Shown in pieces: positions 34,579-46,200 of a DNA stretch of 64,000 bases; the stretch's first letter is position 1, and each line of letters begins with the position of its first letter. Source of the DNA: Fusarium oxysporum f. sp. lycopersici 4287 (lineage: Eukaryota > Ascomycota > Sordariomycetes > Hypocreales > Nectriaceae); NCBI RefSeq assembly GCF_000149955.1, contig NC_030999.1:901136-965135 (forward strand), written 5' to 3'. The notes below the pieces were generated by a model. It saw only the letters and a program-made list of their open reading frames with translations. It did not search any database and was not told the DNA's origin. Made by a program: the position numbers and the translations under genes.

Positions 34579-36846
34579 ATGTCGGACCATCTTCGAGAGA
34601 TCGAGTGGCTCCAGCGCGAGAACGAGGAGCTCAGGCGCGAGAGAGAGGAGCTCAGGCGCGAGAAAGAGGCAGAGCGACGCAAGAACCAGAGGACTACACT
34701 GGAAGAATATCTATACAATTGCCACTTCCACCTCTACAAGAAACTTGCCCTCGCTGACAAATCCAAGTCCTCAACGGGATTCACGAAAGTCGAGGGTAAA
34801 TACTATCCTAAGTGGCTTCGTCCCTGGACCAGTTTCACGAACACCCAGCGACAAGATCACTTTGAAGTAATCAGGAGGGTCTGTGGGGAGAGGCGGCTCT
34901 TCCATCAAGAGAGTACGACCAGAGATCTAGGATCGACGATCCATCGTAAACGGGCAGGCAACGAGAATGCTGTCGATCATTTTGAGAAGCTTGCTGTGGA
35001 AGATCCTGTCTGGGAAATTCTGCGTCCCGCCTGGGACGACGAGGAGCTGTGCAAGGAATATCGGTGTATGGGACTACGATTCAGCAACAACATCCGGGAT
35101 TTCACGCAACCGAGCGATGGTGTTCTGGTTGGGGAGGAGGACCTGAGCGAGGAAAGGCCGGAGCGACGGCGGCGGACCGGACCGAACAAGCGAGTGGCGT
35201 CCGAGCAGAGAGTCAAGCCCCCGGCGACGAAACCTGACGGAGCGGGTGTCCGTACACGCTTGGGCGGAGATGAGAGCCTAGCGTTCGTCTATGACTACAA
35301 GGCAGCCCACAAGGTGGCGTTAGAGCGCCTGAAGCCGGCCGTTGTGAAGGAGACTTTGTTTATGGAGGTAATGGAGCGGATCAACAGCAACAAGTCTCTG
35401 AGCGATGCCGAGCTTCGGGGACAAGACAGGGCGGAAGAACTGGTTGCCATGGCGCTGACGCAGGTCTTCGACTACATGGTAAGGTATGGGGTTGCATATG
35501 GCTACATTGCTGCCGGCGAGTCTTTATTATTCCTTCATATCGACCGAGCCAACCCGCAGACGCTGTATTGCCATCCGTGTGTGCCGGATGAGGACGTGGG
35601 CGAAGCGTCAGACGGGGATTGGGCCGACGATAAGGTGTCCTATACGGCAGCGGCTCAGCTGGCTAGCTTTTGCCTATTGAGTCTCCGATCTGAAGCTCTC
35701 AAAGGAGCTTCACTCGATGCGGCGTTGCGGAAGGCTGAGGCAGCACTGAAGAAATGGAGGGAGCCGTACGACGATGCGGCGCGTCTTTTAGGGGCGGAGG
35801 ATACGAACTCGCCCTCGGCGTCGTCGTCGCAAGCGACGGAAGGCTCGGAGTTCATGTCTAGCGCGGTACCGGCCAGCCGAGAGGTCTCGTTGCGGTCAAG
35901 GCCGTCCTGCAGGTCCACGGCAGTGCTTCGTGGAGACGAGGCGGACGAAGAAGACGACGGGCCGGACGGCGATCTATACCGATCTCGGGCAAGGACGGAC
36001 GTCAGCAAACGGAAAGAAGGCCCATCGAGCGGCAGCTCCGAGGGGGGAGAGGAGGAGGAGGATGCCGAGATGTCCGAGTCGGCACCTGTCAAGCAATACT
36101 GCACTCAGGCCTGCCTGTTGGGCCTCAAGAGAGGCTTGGATCTTGACAGCAACTGCCCCAACGTGCTCTCGCATCGGTCAGCTGAAGGTGGCACCCGGCA
36201 CCCCATCGACGCCCATGACTTCGCCCGCCTCGTGGGCGAGCGGCTCCGCAAGAACCCGTATCGAGACTGCGAGGCGTTGGACGGCTGGGGCAAGATGGGA
36301 GCGACAGGCGTCCTCTTCAAGCTGGAGCTGGCGCCGTACGGGTACACGTTTGTGGGAAAGGGAACGCTGTTGCTGCATTTTCGCCGCCTGGAGCACGAGA
36401 GCCAGATCTACGCGCGGCTCGACAGGATCCAGGGCGAGGTGGTACCGGTACACCTGGGACTCGCGCGGCTAGACCGGGGCTACATACTCCCTGGCGGGGC
36501 CAGGGTCTCCCACATGATGCTGATGTCGTGGTGCGGGGAGACGATGGCGAACACGGAGGCCGCTGGCGCTGGCGCGGCGGACCTAGCGGCGGAATTGCAG
36601 CGTTCGTCGCAGGCCGTCTGGGCCGAGGGCGTCGACCACGGCGACGAGCGCGAGGCCAACCGGCTTTGGAACGACGAGCGCCGCCGCGTCATGCTCATCG
36701 ACTTCGACCGCGCCACCCTTCATCCAAACCTCAAACACAACCAGCTTGTTAAGGTATCCGGGAAGAAAAGGAAACGGCATGGAGATGAATTTAGGAATTA
36801 CAACCGGAAACGTGGTTTCCGACAATGTGACCTGCAGTCAGTGTAG
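34579..36846 (+). CDS. Kinase-like protein with coiled-coil N-terminus (fungal accessory family)
   Basis: An intact single-exon frame of 755 aa. Residues 5-40 form a charged coiled coil (LQRENEELRRERE). Residues 250-345 hold a conserved helical module (AMALTQVFDYMVRYGVAYGY, then LHIDRANPQTLYCHPCVPDE). Residues 405-515 are acidic, Ser-rich and disordered. The C-terminal part is a protein-kinase-like fold: a GATGVLFKLE glycine-loop region near 574, HGDEREAN at 687-694 (catalytic-loop pattern H-x-D-x4-N) and LIDFDRA with D708-F-D710 in place of DFG. A basic tail follows. This architecture belongs to a large, patchily distributed fungal family often mislabelled in databases as metalloprotease/FtsH. 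It resembles FunK1-type kinases but has a longer insert. It is the only clearly intact gene between about 22 and 57 kb. Confidence 0.75.
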   Translation: MSDHLREIEWLQRENEELRREREELRREKEAERRKNQRTTLEEYLYNCHFHLYKKLALADKSKSSTGFTKVEGKYYPKWLRPWTSFTNTQRQDHFEVIRRVCGERRLFHQESTTRDLGSTIHRKRAGNENAVDHFEKLAVEDPVWEILRPAWDDEELCKEYRCMGLRFSNNIRDFTQPSDGVLVGEEDLSEERPERRRRTGPNKRVASEQRVKPPATKPDGAGVRTRLGGDESLAFVYDYKAAHKVALERLKPAVVKETLFMEVMERINSNKSLSDAELRGQDRAEELVAMALTQVFDYMVRYGVAYGYIAAGESLLFLHIDRANPQTLYCHPCVPDEDVGEASDGDWADDKVSYTAAAQLASFCLLSLRSEALKGASLDAALRKAEAALKKWREPYDDAARLLGAEDTNSPSASSSQATEGSEFMSSAVPASREVSLRSRPSCRSTAVLRGDEADEEDDGPDGDLYRSRARTDVSKRKEGPSSGSSEGGEEEEDAEMSESAPVKQYCTQACLLGLKRGLDLDSNCPNVLSHRSAEGGTRHPIDAHDFARLVGERLRKNPYRDCEALDGWGKMGATGVLFKLELAPYGYTFVGKGTLLLHFRRLEHESQIYARLDRIQGEVVPVHLGLARLDRGYILPGGARVSHMMLMSWCGETMANTEAAGAGAADLAAELQRSSQAVWAEGVDHGDEREANRLWNDERRRVMLIDFDRATLHPNLKHNQLVKVSGKKRKRHGDEFRNYNRKRGFRQCDLQSV

Positions 36847-37559
36847 CAGCCATTGCTCTATTTTTGTTCCTCTTTCTCAACAGTATAGTGCATGAAACGG
36901 TCTGAAGCCTCCGAGCAGATTACCGAGATGAAGGATGCGGGGACTAGACCTGGGTAATCTTGATTGTACATGCTGTCGGAGTTGCTCTGCGGCTCTTGGT
37001 AACCCTACTGGAGCAAAGAATCCTAGAACATAGTTTATACTACGTTAGTGGCCGGTACTGCGACAAGAACGGCATCAATGATGCTCCTTTTTTGGCCCAA
37101 ATGTCGAGGTCCTTTGCGGTAAGATGCAGATGCTTCGTTCTAACCGATCCAGGCCCCAGGGCCGCTTGCACTCGTCTCTGACCGAACTACGAAGTACTTT
37201 TTCGTCATGAACTCTTAGCAAAAGAAGGCTGACCAGACGTCCAAGGCATTTCTGAGAACGCCACGAATACTGGTATGTCGTGGCGTGTTCGGCCAAAGGT
37301 TTCCTGCCAACGAGTGCGGCACATCCATTTCGTCCATAACTCCTTTGCCAGTACACCATCGCCGAGGGGCCTTTCGCTTGATTGCTTTTTCAGATGTTCA
37401 CACTCCTCGGAGAATAACTGCTGAGCGATGTTCTTGACAGAATCTGGCGCTGCTCGTAGCCTGCTCACTATCGTCTCGCTACAGCAAGTAAACACCTCAA
37501 GCCTTCTTAACCGCGCTACTTAAAGTGACTGCAGAATCTTTTCGCAATGACCTTCAGGA

Positions 37560-37940
37560 TCGCTAAAGGTATTATATTACCTATGTAATTTAAATTTATA
37601 TAACTAATTAAGCTAATTAGGCTATATTTAAAGATAAATATCTTAATTAGGCTTAATTTGCCTTTTAATAAGAAGTTTATCTTAATAGCTTTAGCTATTA
37701 TATATAATATATAATAATCTTTACCCTTAGCTTATTTTAATACAAGTCTAATTATATTAATAAGATTATAACTAGTTATATAATAGCCCTAATTAGGCTA
37801 TAGGATATTATATATAATAGGTATTATATTAATACTTATAATTATTATTAGTAAGTATAATCAGGAGAGAAAGTTAGTTTATAGAATATACTCAAGTATA
37901 ATAGATAGACTAGGCGCAGTATATTATAAAAGATAATTAA
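37560..37940. repeat. AT-rich block containing copy 1 of a dispersed repeat
   Basis: About 380 bp that are nearly all A/T, with many TTAATTAGG, TATATAAT and AATTAGGCTA motifs. It is sharply different from the roughly 50% GC flanks. The section 37763-37884 aligns with 39648-39765. The TpA richness suggests repeat-induced point mutation of an old transposable element. Confidence 0.7.
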
Positions 37941-39647
37941 AAAGTAGTCCTTTAGGTGGGATAAAGGAAAAAGGTTAACCTAGCTGCTAAGAGACCTAAC
38001 TTATTTGTTCCGCTAGGCAACAAAATGACACGAGTGTGCACGTGACTCATAAGGTGGGAAACCATCGGCACCTGGTTTTTTTCCTTCTCGCGAGGCAGAA
38101 AAATATGCGAAGAGATGAAAAAAGCGATGTGCACATTCCGTTTTGTTCTTGCCCTCCAAGAAGGAGTTAGTTGGTTGTCCTGTGCCTCCCTGCCTATTTG
38201 CTCCTACAGAAACAGCCATTCTGCTGCAATTTCTCATCGCTCAATAATCCCGTATTCTTTTGTTCAAATATGGTAGGAACATGGCCGTCAAGGGACAGAC
38301 AATCATGGCCAGTAGCTATCCTGTGTATTTGCAATCTGTCTCCAGGCGGTTCAGACATCGGGCGAACGATCGCCTGAGTTTACGACCGAAGTGATGAAAC
38401 AAAAAGGGGTTACCCCCAGAAGACTGTTGAGGCTTATACTTCAGCACGAAGATTCGGCTACCAACGAAAAATACCAGACGATGATCCGCTGACAAAGACC
38501 CTTGAAGATGTGCACCCTAGGTGTCTCGCTTAGGTAAGGGGGGCAGGCGGCAGGTGGGTGGCGGTCCAGGATGAGGAGGAAGCTGATTCAAGGACATGAT
38601 GCCAATCTGAAAGGAAGGGTAAAGCAATCACTGGTCCTTCTTGTTAAACGATTTTAGGTGGCCGTGGGACGCGGCACTCTTGATATATATTCTTTCTTAG
38701 TGAAAAGACGAATGCGTTCATGCGAGGAAAGAGGATTGCCGGAAATGGTAATACTGAGAACTCTACAGCCACCATGAATCCGGGAAAAAGTACTTTTTCG
38801 ATCTCGATGATGCTTCGTGCCCTATGAGCGATAGTTACTCCACTGCTATTCTTTGTAGGGGTCATAGGAAAGTGAATCATCCCGTAGTAGAGCGCCTCAA
38901 TTTTATGGTGTAGTTTAGGCTTTACGCCAAGGCTAGATTGCGCTCTACAGTGTTGTGTGAGAAGACGACATGGTGCAGGTGCAGGGCAACTGTGGGGCAG
39001 CTCAAGCCGGAGGCCGATTTGTCGCTGACGCCAGGCACAAGTGCATGTCGATTTCGTGGTGCTTGTCTTTGACATTGCAATAGAATGCACGGGATTGGCC
39101 GGAGTAGGGACCGCGATATTCTCCTTAAAGTGATAATCAGATCTTCTTCCCCTGCGTAAGGGGAGTCAGAGAATGTATTCCCTGTCCTCCGGCTGGTGGG
39201 TGTTCTTCGCTCAGCCGTGTTCATGGGGACTGTATCTGGATGTGCTAGCCAATGTACCTTTCAGAGAGCGGATGCGCGCCTGGATTTGGGCCGATGATAA
39301 AAGTGGGCAGCGGCAAGCTGGGTGGCGAGATTTAAGGGTAGCTGGGTGGCTTCCTATCAAATTAAATGCTACTTTTAGTTGTGCTCAAATCTCACCGCCA
39401 CATGTGGTTAGCGCTGATGCCAGGTTAAGTAGCTAGTGTCTGAAACAAGGGCTGCAGGGGCAGACTTCCTTACAGTGTTAGCTCTCCAATAACCGTCTCC
39501 AACGGTGCTAGTGCAGATGACGACCAAACGGTAAGAAACGGTGAGACGAAAGTATCAAGGCCGGTTCTCGGAATTGCATCATCACGTGCAAACTCCAATG
39601 ATATAGAAGTATCTTAGTGAGGCCGCACAAGCTATTTTATATTAAGG

Positions 39648-39765
39648 AGGTTATAATTAGGTACATAATAGCCCTAATTAAACTGCAGGCCATTAAGTAG
39701 TATTACATTAATAGCTATAATTAATATTTATAAATATAATTAAAAAGGGGAAAGTTAAGTTAGGT
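39648..39765. repeat. AT-rich dispersed repeat, copy 2
   Basis: It shares with copy 1 the order TTATAA-TAG, ATAATAGCCCTAATTA, TATTA-ATTAATA, TATAATTA and GAAAGTTA. It is less A/T-biased (it keeps CTGCAGGCC), so the two copies have mutated to different extents. Confidence 0.6.
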
Positions 39766-40191
39766 AAGATGAAAAAAGAAGAGACAGCTGAAAGCTGCGA
39801 TGGGGAGGAGGGCGTGCGTGCGTGATGAAGCGGTGCTCCCTCGGCTTTTAAGGGATAAGACAGAACGCAGCTTGTCATTGGTTCATCTATTTGAACTCCT
39901 GCACCTGAGGTCTCACCCCCACCTGCCTCTAGCGATTGTTTTAGTACACACCCAGTCCACCCCCAGCCCCCTCAATCCATGAACCCCGTTCCCAATCCCG
40001 CTGGTGCATCTGCCACCGAGCTGGACTCATTCGGGTCATCCATCTCGACATCACTGCCCACGTCAGACATTGGGACGTCAGTCTGGGTAGCCAGAGCAAG
40101 AGCTTGGCCGTTTCTACCCTTTGGATCGTTTTTTATTGCGATGGCAGCTAGACGGGCCAGAACCCGAAACACATGTAGACCTTTTGAACTG

Positions 40192-40917
40192 TCATCTCAA
40201 GAGACACCTTGCTGAGCCGATGGGGTCGTCGAAATCGGTAACAGTGTCTGGCTTGTAGTCGGCTACTGCCTGATAGAAGAACTTGTTGACGTGTGCCTTG
40301 GTGAGCCAGTCTCGCAGCAACGCAGGAACAACGATCGACCGCCGTCCACGGGCTGATAAGCTGTACTGCATCCGATAATGGTGAGGGTTCTGCAGACGGC
40401 TCATCCATGAGGGAAAGGCCAGACTCGAAGGATGCGAGTGTATGCGAGTGTATGCAGCCTTTGACGATGGCTTGAGAATCACGTCGTGAAGCATCTCATG
40501 CATCAGGTTGGTCAGGCCTTTGAACTCCGAGTGAGCAGGATCCGGGGGACGTGGCTTGCTTGTCTTGGCAGCGGCTGTTCGTTGTTGGCGTAAGGTGTTC
40601 CTCATCTTGATATGCTGGAAGTGGTATCTACCACGAGCGCACGTGTCGAAACGGAGGACATCACCTTCGCGGACCTGCTTGCTTTCAACGTAGCAGAATC
40701 GACAGAACTTCAGTCCCCGAGGACCCTTGCACCCAGAGTTCTTCTCTTGCTGAAGCATGTCGCCGAGATAACACATAGTAAACATGCATGCGATCACCGA
40801 CTTGCCGTGGATTACCATATCGATACCGCGGTCAAGGGGCATCAATGACGCAAGTGAGCTAACAACGTCCTCAAAGTTAGAGCCATGCGGACCTAAAACG
40901 ATTGGGAAGCGAGTCAT
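40192..40917 (-). pseudogene. Tnp2-like transposase C-terminal fragment
   Basis: A frame of about 241 aa from ATG 40917. It contains a zinc-knuckle-like CRFCYV preceded by YLGDMLQQEKNSGCKGPRG, then GRYHFQHIKMR, DPAHSEFKGLTNLMHEMLHD and a helical end (SLSARGRRSIVVPALLRDWL). I recall this order from fungal CACTA/Tnp2-like transposase proteins: a guarded Cys motif, a DPAHSE-x-GLT motif and a conserved helical tail. The N-terminal catalytic part is absent. An AG just upstream (about 40,924) may be an old acceptor. I found no terminal inverted repeats nearby. Confidence 0.5.
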
Positions 40918-43250
40918 CAAGAACTGTTACTGTGGCTGAGCTAAACTGGCCCTTTAAGTACTTTACCGGAGCGGCATGTTATCACCAGAAGGAGACTCGT
41001 CTGTGACAGGATCATAGCATGGACAGTCTATTCTTGGTCATCTTCTGGGCCGGCTGGAAGACGCCAAAGGCAAGGAATCTAACGATTCGCTCTCTCAGAT
41101 CCAACTCTCTTGGTTTTACAGTACAGACCCTAGTTCATAGGTTTCGACGAGGCATTTTCATCTCACCAAGCCCCCTTCTTACACTTTCCCAAGCGCCTTG
41201 ACTATTGTTGGCCCAGATTTGAACCCAAGATCTTCATATCTAGCCAGTCCATGGACCTAGCACTCATCATTCGGAAATAGGGGACTTTAGTAGTTGGTGG
41301 CCACCATACGAGTCTACATTTCAGCTGGCTAAGTAGGAATAGGCCATATGCCTGGTGTTCTCTGCGACTCCGAGGCAGTACGTAAAATTACCATTGTAAC
41401 TTCCATTAGCTAATACTAAGATCATATTTTCTTCAACATCCCTTTTTGCCGCCAACTAACATACTATCGTTGTTGATGAAGTTGAGGGGCCGGCCGACGA
41501 GACGGTCGACGAGGGGATCGACGAGATCGAAGAGGGGATGATCAAAGGTTTGGCTGAAAGGGTCGTCGGAGGATTGGTTGTCTGTTTGTTTGCTATTCCG
41601 TTCCTTTCGCAAGATCTATCATGATGAGGGCTGTCGTATGAATGGGTCTCGTGGTGCTATATATACTTAAATGCCAGGCTGCGTCCTCAACACAGCTCCG
41701 CATCGATGCTGCTGCCTAGAGTGTTGGGCCAATCTTCAGGGTCCTGTGTGATGGGTGTGCGAGTGGCTTGCATATCAGGTCACTTGTGACTGTGATGGTT
41801 CTGGTGCAGGTCGTGGCACAACACTACGTACTTACACAGAACAAACGGGGGAAGTGATCAATCGGTTGTTGAATCTGCTGCATGATGCCAGAGAAAAGTG
41901 CTGGAGTCGGAAGATGGCAGGCGGAACTATGGAGGTCTAACGCAATCATTAGCACACCAACCAAGCTATTACCTTAATAGTCTCGCTGATTCTCTCGCCT
42001 GTCGCTCTGTGCACTCAACTGCCATGTTAACAAGTACTTCTTTCCATACACACAATCAATGGCATTCCAGGTACTCCTTATCAAGCCTCGTTAGCTAGTT
42101 ATCTCGTGAAATCAACCGCAGGACAGACCCTGATTCGGTTGGGGGATCAGAGGGATGCCATGTGGCTTCCTAACAGCAAGGGAGATACTTGCGGGACTGT
42201 GTGAGCTCTGCGCTGTTTTATAGACAGTGATTAACTTGGTGTGCGTGCCAATGGAGGATTCTGAGTTCACAGGCCATCCCAGCCAATAAATAAAGTAAGG
42301 CGAGAGGCAAACACGGATGGTCAAATCCCAAACCTGAGATTTCATTTTTAGATGCATCTAAATCTAATCACGGTTAGATTTAAGAGTTTAGCGCTGACGC
42401 CAAGTGCCCTTAGTGGCTCGGCTATAAAACATTCACATGGTTGATCCTCAGCTCGAACGTGTGCGTGCCCTGCAGGCTAAGATGTGCCATAATTGGCAAT
42501 AGTCTCGCAAGGGATGGGATGGGGCCTGTCAAAGGGCGGGGTACAACTGGCTTTTTATCTTATCGGTTGTGCTACGACTACAGTTAAGTATGCCGTCCCA
42601 ATCAGTTTCCAACACCTATCATTCCAGCATAGGTCAGTGCTCATGTATGTACTAGTACATAGGGGCGCACGTTCTCAGATCGCCCAGTTAGCTAAACTGG
42701 CAAGTTTCGAGAGCTTTTCCTAATTAAATGAATGGGCAAGAATTAGGGGAAGGCCGCGGACGGATAGAGGTTCATAGTCGACATGTCTCTCGTCCCGAAA
42801 GATAGATAAAAAATTACATGGCATGGAAAAATGAGTCTTGGGGGAAGGAAATGTACAGAGGGAGCCGAACGGGGGTAAGAAACTGGAGTAACGGGGCCGA
42901 GTTAATCGCAGCATCCTTCGGCAGCCCCGCGCCGATGGCCCACATCTTATCGGCCGTGGGGCGTCCCGGAGGGAGCAACCCGTATCCGAGATGGAGTTCA
43001 TGTCTGCCATAAACTGTGAGTGTCGAACCTCTCGCAATGATGAGTCCACGTATTAAGTGACTACAGCCGAATCAAGAGTGGTTGTCTTTATCCTCAACGT
43101 GTAAGGTCCGCTCCGACAAGGAGTCTTCTGGTAATCTTTGACTTGCAATTTGCGGGTTCCCAAGGATACTTGCACAACACGGTTCCCTTGAAATGCAGAT
43201 TCCTGTACGCACAGAGTGACAAAAGTCTTTTCGCCTCGGCGTTGCGCCCG
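40918..43250. other. Intergenic region, no supported gene
   Basis: About 2.3 kb of short frames. A stretch at 41,470-41,560 is rich in GACGA/TCGAC steps but is not clearly repetitive. Confidence 0.4.
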
Positions 43251-46200
43251 TCAGAGTAGTTGCACACCCTCTAGGTTGCCGTTGTATGAGGCAGCCTGTA
43301 GAGTATTGCCGTACTCGCCGCCCTACGCGTTGATATGCGCTCCCTTATCTAGCAGTAGTTGCACAATCCCTTGGTTGCAGGTACGCCAGGCAGCCTGTAG
43401 AGCATTGCCATACTTGCCGCCCTGCATATTGACGTCTGCTCCCTTATCTAGGAGCAGTTGCACAACCTCTCGGTGGCCTTCAATCAAGGCAGCTTGCAGA
43501 GCATTCCCGTACTCACGGCCCCACGCGTTAACGTCGGCTCCTTTGTCGAGGAGCAGTTGCACAATCTCTAAGTCGCCGAGAAATGAGGCAGGCTGGAGAG
43601 CATTGCCGTACTTGCCGCCCTGCGCGTTAACGTCGGCTCCTTTGTCGAGGAGCAGTTGCACAACCTCTCGGTGGCCTTTATTAGAGGCAGCTTGCAGAGC
43701 ATTGCCGTACTCGCAGCCCTGCATGTTGAAATCCGCTCCCTTATCCAGCAGCAATTGCACGACCTCTTGACGGCCTCGAAACGAGGCAGCTCGTAGAGCA
43801 TTGCCGTACTCGCCGCCCTGCATGTTGACATCGGCTCCTTTGTCGAGGAGCAGTTGCACAATCTCTAAGTCGCCGAGAAATGAGGCAGGCTGGAGAGCAT
43901 TGCCGTACTTGCCGCCCTGCGCGTTAACGTCGGCTCCTTTGTCGAGGAGCAGTTGCACAACCTCTCGGTGGCCTTTATTCAAGGCAGCTTGCAGAGCATT
44001 GCCGTACCAGCCGCCCCGCGCGTTGACATCCGCTCCCTTATCCAGCAGCAATTGCACGATCTCTAGGTGACCTTTGGATGAAGCAGCTTGCAGAGCATTG
44101 CCGTACTTGCCGCCCTGCATGTTGACATCCGCTCCTGTGTCTAATAGCAGTTGCACAACCTCTAGGTTGCCCTCAAGTGAGGCAGCGTATAGAGCGCTGC
44201 CGTAATAGCCGTACTCGTCGCCTTGCGCGTTGACATCCGCTCCCTTATCTAGGAGCAGTTGCACAACCTCTCGGTGGCCTTCATTCAAGGCAGCTTGCAG
44301 AGCATTGCCGTACCAGCCGCCCCGCGCGTTGACATCGGCTCCTTTGTCGAGGAGCAGTTGCACAACCTCTCGGTGGCCTTTGCATGAGGCAGCTTGCAGA
44401 GCATTGCCGTACTTGCCGCTCTGCGCGTTAACGTCAGCTCCTTTGTCGAGGAGCAGTTGCACAATCTCTAGGTTGCCGCCAAGTGAGGCAGCCTGTAGAG
44501 CATCCCCGTGACTATAGTCGCCCTGCCCGTTAACGTCGGCTCCTTTGTCGAGGAGCAGTTGCACAATCTCTAGGTTGCCGCCAACTGAGGCATCTTGCAG
44601 AGCATTGCCGTACTCGCCGTTGACATCCGCTCCCTTGTTCAGCAGCAGTTGCACGATCCCTAGGTTGCCGCGAAGTGAGGCAGCCTGTAGAGCAGTGCCG
44701 TACTGGCGACCCTCCGCGTTGACATCCGCTCCCTTATCCAGCAGCAGTTGCACAACCTCTTGGCTGCTGTAATATGAGGCAGCCTGTAGAGCAGTGCCGT
44801 AAAAGCCGCTGTGCGCGTTGACATCGGCTCCGTTGTCGAGGAACAGTTGCATGACCTCTAGGTTGCCCTGAAGTGAGGCAGCCGCATAGAGCGTTGCCGT
44901 ACTCGCCGTACTCGCCGCCTTCCTCCGCATTGACATCGGCTCCCTTATCTAGGAGCAGTTGCACAACCTCTCGGTGGCCTTCATTCAAGGCAGCTTGCAG
45001 AGAATTCCCGTACTCACGGCCCCACGCGTTAACGTCGGCTCCTTTGTCGAGGAGCAGTTGCACAACCTCTCGGTGGCCTTTGCATGAGGCAGCGTATAGA
45101 GCTTTGCCGTACTCACCGCCCCACGCGTTAACGTCGGCTCCTTTGTCGAGGAGCAGTTGCACAACCTCTTGGCGGCCTTCATATGAGGCAACTTGGAGAG
45201 CATTGCCGTACTTGTCGCCCTGCGCGTTGACATTCGCTCTCTTATCTAGCAGCAGTTGCATGATCTCTACGTTGCCGTTAATGGAGGCAGCATATAGAGC
45301 ATTGCCGTACTTGCCGCCCTGCATGTTGACATCCGCTCCTTTATCCAGCAGCAATTGCACAACCTTTAGGTGACCTTTGGATGAGGCAGCTTGTAGAGCA
45401 TTGCCGTACTTGCCGCCCCGCATGTTGACATCCGCTCCTGTGTCTAATAGCAGTTGCACAACCTCTAGGTTGCCCTCAAGTGAGGCAGCGTATAGAGCGC
45501 TGCCGTAATAGCCGTACTCGTCGCCTTGCTCCGCATTGACATCCGCTCCCTTATCTAGGAGCAGTTGCACAACCTCTCGGTGGCCTTGATTCAAGGCAGC
45601 TTGCAGAGAATTCCCGTACTCACGGCCCCACGCGTTAACGTCGGCTCCTTTGTCGAGGAGCAGTTGCACAACCTCTCGGTGGCCTTTGCATGAGGCAGCG
45701 TATAGAGCTTTGCCGTACTCACCGCCCCACGCGTTAACGTTCGGCTCCTTTGTCGAGGAGCAGTTGCACAACCTCTTGGCGGCCTTCATATGGAGGCAAC
45801 TTGGAGAGCATTGCCGTACTTGTCGCCCTGCGTGTTGACATCCGCTCTCTTTATCTAGCAGCAGTTGCATGATCTCTACGTTGCCGTTAATGGAGGCAGC
45901 ATATAGAGCATTGCCGTACTTGCCGCCCTGCATGTTGACATCCGCTCCTTTATCCCAGCAGCAATTGCACAACCTTTAGGTGACCTTTGGATGAGGCAGC
46001 TTGTAGAGCATTGCCGTACTTGCCGCCCCGCATGTTGACATCCGCTCCCTTATCCAGCAGCAATTGCACAACCTTTAGGTGACCCTTGGATGAGGCAGCT
46101 TGTAACGCATTGCCGTACTCGCCACCCTGTGCGTTGACGTCGGCCCCTTCTGTTATTAAATCTGTTGCACCCCATGAAAGCCCACCCAGACAAGCATAAT

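Larger units (their letters stand above)
36847..40191. other. Repeat-containing intergenic region
   Basis: About 3.3 kb with two copies of an AT-rich repeat (listed separately) and no supported gene. A frame at 39972-40170 (minus) continues the reading of the transposase fragment in another frame and may be its decayed 3' end (acidic, DVGSDVEMDDPNESS). Confidence 0.4.

Noticed and set aside
35655..36825. Several minus-strand frames over the kinase-like gene
   Set aside because: The high-GC coding strand produces long antisense frames; they have low-complexity Ser/Ala/Arg content and no motifs.
41205..41275. tRNA/SINE-like GGGTTCAAATC on the minus strand
   Set aside because: The T-stem does not pair and there is no D-arm; it also does not match the hAT ends closely enough to be a second element.
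43216..45838. Long plus-strand open frames rich in Ser/Cys/Arg-Leu-Pro opposite the ankyrin array
   Set aside because: They are mirror images of the tandem repeats; the minus strand carries the ankyrin consensus.
43260..46150. Regular repeats that might be taken for a CRISPR-like array
   Set aside because: They are in-frame 99-bp ankyrin units in a eukaryotic gene without spacers.
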